From Solirubrobacterales bacterium (GTDB taxonomy: Bacteria; Actinomycetota; Thermoleophilia; Solirubrobacterales; Solirubrobacteraceae), in the NCBI GenBank assembly GCA_015655225.1, contig JAATFK010000520.1:1-6790 (forward strand): a stretch of DNA of 6,790 nucleotides. Direction: 5' to 3'. The number at the start of each line of letters is the position of its first letter. Positions within the stretch are counted from its first letter, which is position 1. Of the stretch, positions 5,119 through 6,790 are shown in pieces. Both the position numbers and the translations under genes were made by a program. The notes under the pieces were generated by a model. The model made no database searches and was not told the origin of the DNA. It saw only the letters and a program-made list of their open reading frames with translations.

Positions 5119-6392
5119 CTCCCAGTGCCCGCACCGCCGTCGTCCTCGGCGGCAACCGGATTCCCTTCGCGCGCTCGAACAGCGCGTACGCGAGGGCCTC
5201 GAACCAGGACATGCTGACGGCCGCGCTCGACGGGCTCGTCGCGCGCTTCGGCCTCGAGGGCGAGCGACTCGGCGAGGTCGCCGCCGGGGCGGTGCTGAAG
5301 CACAGCCGCGACTTCAACCTCACGCGCGAGTGCGTCCTCGGCAGCCGCCTGTCCGCCACGACGCCCGCCTACGACGTGCAGCAGGCCTGCGGCACCGGGC
5401 TCGAGACCGCGATCCTCGTCGCCAACAAGATCGCGCTCGGCCAGATCGAGGCGGGCGTCGCGGGCGGCGTCGACACGACCTCCGACGCGCCGATCGCCGT
5501 CAACGAGGACCTGCGCCAGATCCTGCTCGACGCCAACCGCGGACGCGCGACGCTCGACAGAGTCAAGCCGTTCCTGCGCCTGCGTCCGCAGCACCTCGCG
5601 CCCGCCCCGCCGCGCAACGAGGAGCCGCGCACCGGCCTCTCGATGGGCGAGCACCAGGCCCGCACCGCGGCCGAGTGGGGGATCACCCGCTCCGCGCAGG
5701 ACGAGCTGACCGCGCGCAGCCACCACGCGCTCGCGGCCGCCTACGAGCGCGGTTTCCAGGACGACCTCGTCTCGCCCTACCTCGGGCTGGAGCGCGACCA
5801 GAACCTGCGGCCCGACACCTCGGTCGAGAAGCTCGCCAAGCTGCGGCCCGTCTTCGGCGGCAAGGACGGCACGATGACGGCCGGCAACTCGACGCCGCTC
5901 TCCGACGGCGCCTCGACCGTCCTGCTCGCGAGCGAGGCGTGGGCGGCCGAGCGCGACCTGCCGGTCCTCGCCCGCTTCGTCGACGCCGAGACGGCGGCGG
6001 TCGACTACGTCACCGGGCACGAGGGGCTGCTGATGGCGCCCGCCTACGCGGTTCCCCGGCTGCTCGCACGCAACGGGCTGACGCTCCAGGACTTCGACCT
6101 CTACGACATCCACGAGGCGTTCGCCTCGCAGGTCCTCTCGACGCTCGCCGCCTGGGAGGACCCCGTCTTCTGCACGCAGCGGCTCGGGCTCGACGCGCCC
6201 CTCGGCGCGATCGACCGCGAGAAGCTCAACGTCAACGGCGGCTCGCTCGCCGCCGGCCATCCCTTCGCCGCCACCGGCGGCCGCATCGTCGCCAGCCTCG
6301 CGAGAGCGCTGCACGAGCGCGGCGGCGGGCGCGGCCTGATCAGCGTCTGCGCGGCCGGCGGCATCGGCGTCGTCGCGATCCTGGAGGCATAG
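5115..6392 (+). CDS. fadA2: Acetyl-CoA acetyltransferase / 3-ketoacyl-CoA thiolase, FadA2/FadI type
   Basis: This 425-residue thiolase cleaves 3-ketoacyl-CoA with CoA to acetyl-CoA and a shortened acyl-CoA, or condenses two acetyl-CoA in reverse, in the cytoplasm. The nucleophile Cys92 lies in QQACGTGLE. His333 is in IHEAFASQ, His382 in NVNGGSLAAGHPFAATGGR, and the second catalytic Cys412 in CAAGGIG. The HEAFA form, rather than NEAFA, is typical of FadI and of trifunctional-enzyme beta subunits. From memory, segments such as LGGNRIPFARS near the N-terminus, LKHSRDFNLTREC and EPRTGLSMGEH strongly resemble mycobacterial FadA2. All catalytic residues and the full length are present. The start is GTG, overlapping the TetR stop in GTGA and preceded by AGGAG. 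The reductase gene follows after only three bases. Whether it mainly degrades fatty acids or serves another acyl-CoA pathway is open. Confidence 0.92.
   Translation: MTPSARTAVVLGGNRIPFARSNSAYARASNQDMLTAALDGLVARFGLEGERLGEVAAGAVLKHSRDFNLTRECVLGSRLSATTPAYDVQQACGTGLETAILVANKIALGQIEAGVAGGVDTTSDAPIAVNEDLRQILLDANRGRATLDRVKPFLRLRPQHLAPAPPRNEEPRTGLSMGEHQARTAAEWGITRSAQDELTARSHHALAAAYERGFQDDLVSPYLGLERDQNLRPDTSVEKLAKLRPVFGGKDGTMTAGNSTPLSDGASTVLLASEAWAAERDLPVLARFVDAETAAVDYVTGHEGLLMAPAYAVPRLLARNGLTLQDFDLYDIHEAFASQVLSTLAAWEDPVFCTQRLGLDAPLGAIDREKLNVNGGSLAAGHPFAATGGRIVASLARALHERGGGRGLISVCAAGGIGVVAILEA
6383..6387 (+). promoter_or_regulatory. Ribosome binding site of the fabG4-type gene
   Basis: GGAGG at 6383-6387, within the last codons of the thiolase gene, is eight bases before the ATG at 6396. 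It supports that start and translation from the same transcript. Confidence 0.75.
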
Positions 6393-6395
6393 CTC

Positions 6396-6790
6396 ATGAG
6401 TGCTGACCGCTACACCACCCTCGTCAACACCCCGCTCGGGAAGCTCGTCCAGAAGCAGGTCGGGCTGCCGGCGCCGGTCCCGCTGAAGCGCTGGACCCCG
6501 GGCGACCCGGTCGTCGCGGGCCGCGTCCTGCTCGGCGGCGCGAGCGGCGGGCGTCTCGCGACCGCGCTCGCCCGCGTGCTCGCCGACACGAAGGCTGAGG
6601 CCTCGGTCCCCCTGCGGGAGGACCTGCGCGCCGCCGCCGCGGAGGCCGGCCTCGACGCCGGCCCCTGGACGCCGGCCGCCGCCGCGACGCAGCGCTATGG
6701 CGCGCTCGTCTTCGACGCGACCGGGATCGACTCGCCCGACCGGCTCGACGAGCTGCACGCCTTCTTCCACCCGACGATCCGGCGCATGGC
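6396..6790 (+). CDS. fabG4: FabG4-type 3-ketoacyl-ACP/CoA reductase, N-terminal part (3' end outside window)
   Basis: The first 131 codons of a gene that runs off the right edge without a stop. The N-terminus (MSADRYTTLVNTPLGKLVQKQVGLPAPVPLKRW in pieces, then a glycine-rich VLLGGASGG at about residues 44-52 and ALVFDATGI...LDELHAFFHPTIRRM near 104-130) matches my memory of mycobacterial FabG4. FabG4 is a high-molecular-weight reductase of about 450 residues whose first half is a degenerate flavodoxin-like domain and whose second half is the catalytic SDR domain. The catalytic Ser-Tyr-Lys and NAD(P)H-binding residues lie outside the window, so activity cannot be confirmed. Such enzymes reduce 3-ketoacyl-CoA or -ACP, preferring NADH in the mycobacterial case. 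The gene begins three bases after the thiolase stop, behind GGAGG. In mycobacteria fabG4 is next to a MaoC-type hydratase gene (htdX), which may follow here. Confidence 0.83.
   Translation, partial: MSADRYTTLVNTPLGKLVQKQVGLPAPVPLKRWTPGDPVVAGRVLLGGASGGRLATALARVLADTKAEASVPLREDLRAAAAEAGLDAGPWTPAAAATQRYGALVFDATGIDSPDRLDELHAFFHPTIRRM

Noticed and set aside
4845..6770. A 641-codon open frame on the minus strand, the longest in the window
   Set aside because: It lies opposite the TetR, thiolase and reductase genes, which have clear catalytic motifs. Its product is Arg/Gly/Glu/Ala-rich with no recognisable domain, the usual shadow of high-GC coding DNA.
1..6790. Mobile elements, CRISPR arrays, tRNA or other structured RNA genes, attachment sites
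   Set aside because: No regularly spaced long repeats, terminal inverted repeats with a transposase, tRNA-like cloverleaf or integrase was seen; the window is continuous, compact coding DNA with uniform codon use.

Overview
The window is very GC-rich (by eye above 70%), with G or C at nearly every third codon position and genes packed with little or no space between them. Together with a FadA2/FabG4-type gene pair that I know best from actinobacteria, this points to a high-GC actinobacterium. A Thermoleophilia or other soil lineage would fit, but the lineage is inference. I found no rRNA, tRNA, CRISPR array, insertion sequence or phage gene. No gene-free stretch exceeds about 111 bases.

Layout. 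(1) Positions 1-666 (+) hold the C-terminal part of an M48-type zinc metallopeptidase that enters from the left edge. (2) Positions 713-1765 (+) encode a 350-residue aldose 1-epimerase (mutarotase) family protein. (3) Three genes lie on the minus strand, read from 4347 down to 1731: a DeoR/GlpR-type repressor, a 12-helix MFS transporter of the YbjJ type, and a HAD sugar phosphatase resembling E. coli YfbT/HxpA. The joints overlap by 1 base (TGATG) and 4 bases (ATGA), so this is one tightly coupled operon. Its last gene overlaps the 3' end of the epimerase gene by 35 bases, tail to tail. (4) A 111-base divergent control region (4348-4458) contains the window's only clear AT-rich patch, a 12-base perfect palindrome, a 7-6-7 inverted repeat over the start codon of the next gene, and three direct repeats spaced exactly 10 bases apart. 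(5) On the plus strand follow a TetR regulator (4459-5118), a FadA2/FadI-type thiolase (5115-6392) and the first 131 codons of a FabG4-type high-molecular-weight 3-ketoacyl reductase (6396 to the right edge).

How the genes may work together. The right-hand operon looks like a fatty acyl-CoA module: a ketoacyl thiolase and a ketoacyl reductase under a TetR regulator that probably controls its own promoter. The left-hand operon looks like a sugar-phosphate response module: a DeoR repressor (a family that typically senses phosphorylated sugars), a phosphatase that could remove the phosphate, and a transporter that could move the sugar, with a mutarotase gene next door. That reading is inference; the substrates cannot be read from the sequence.

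Nothing here is a clearly new class of system. The most interesting parts are the control elements in 4348-4458 and the repressor-transporter-phosphatase cassette.
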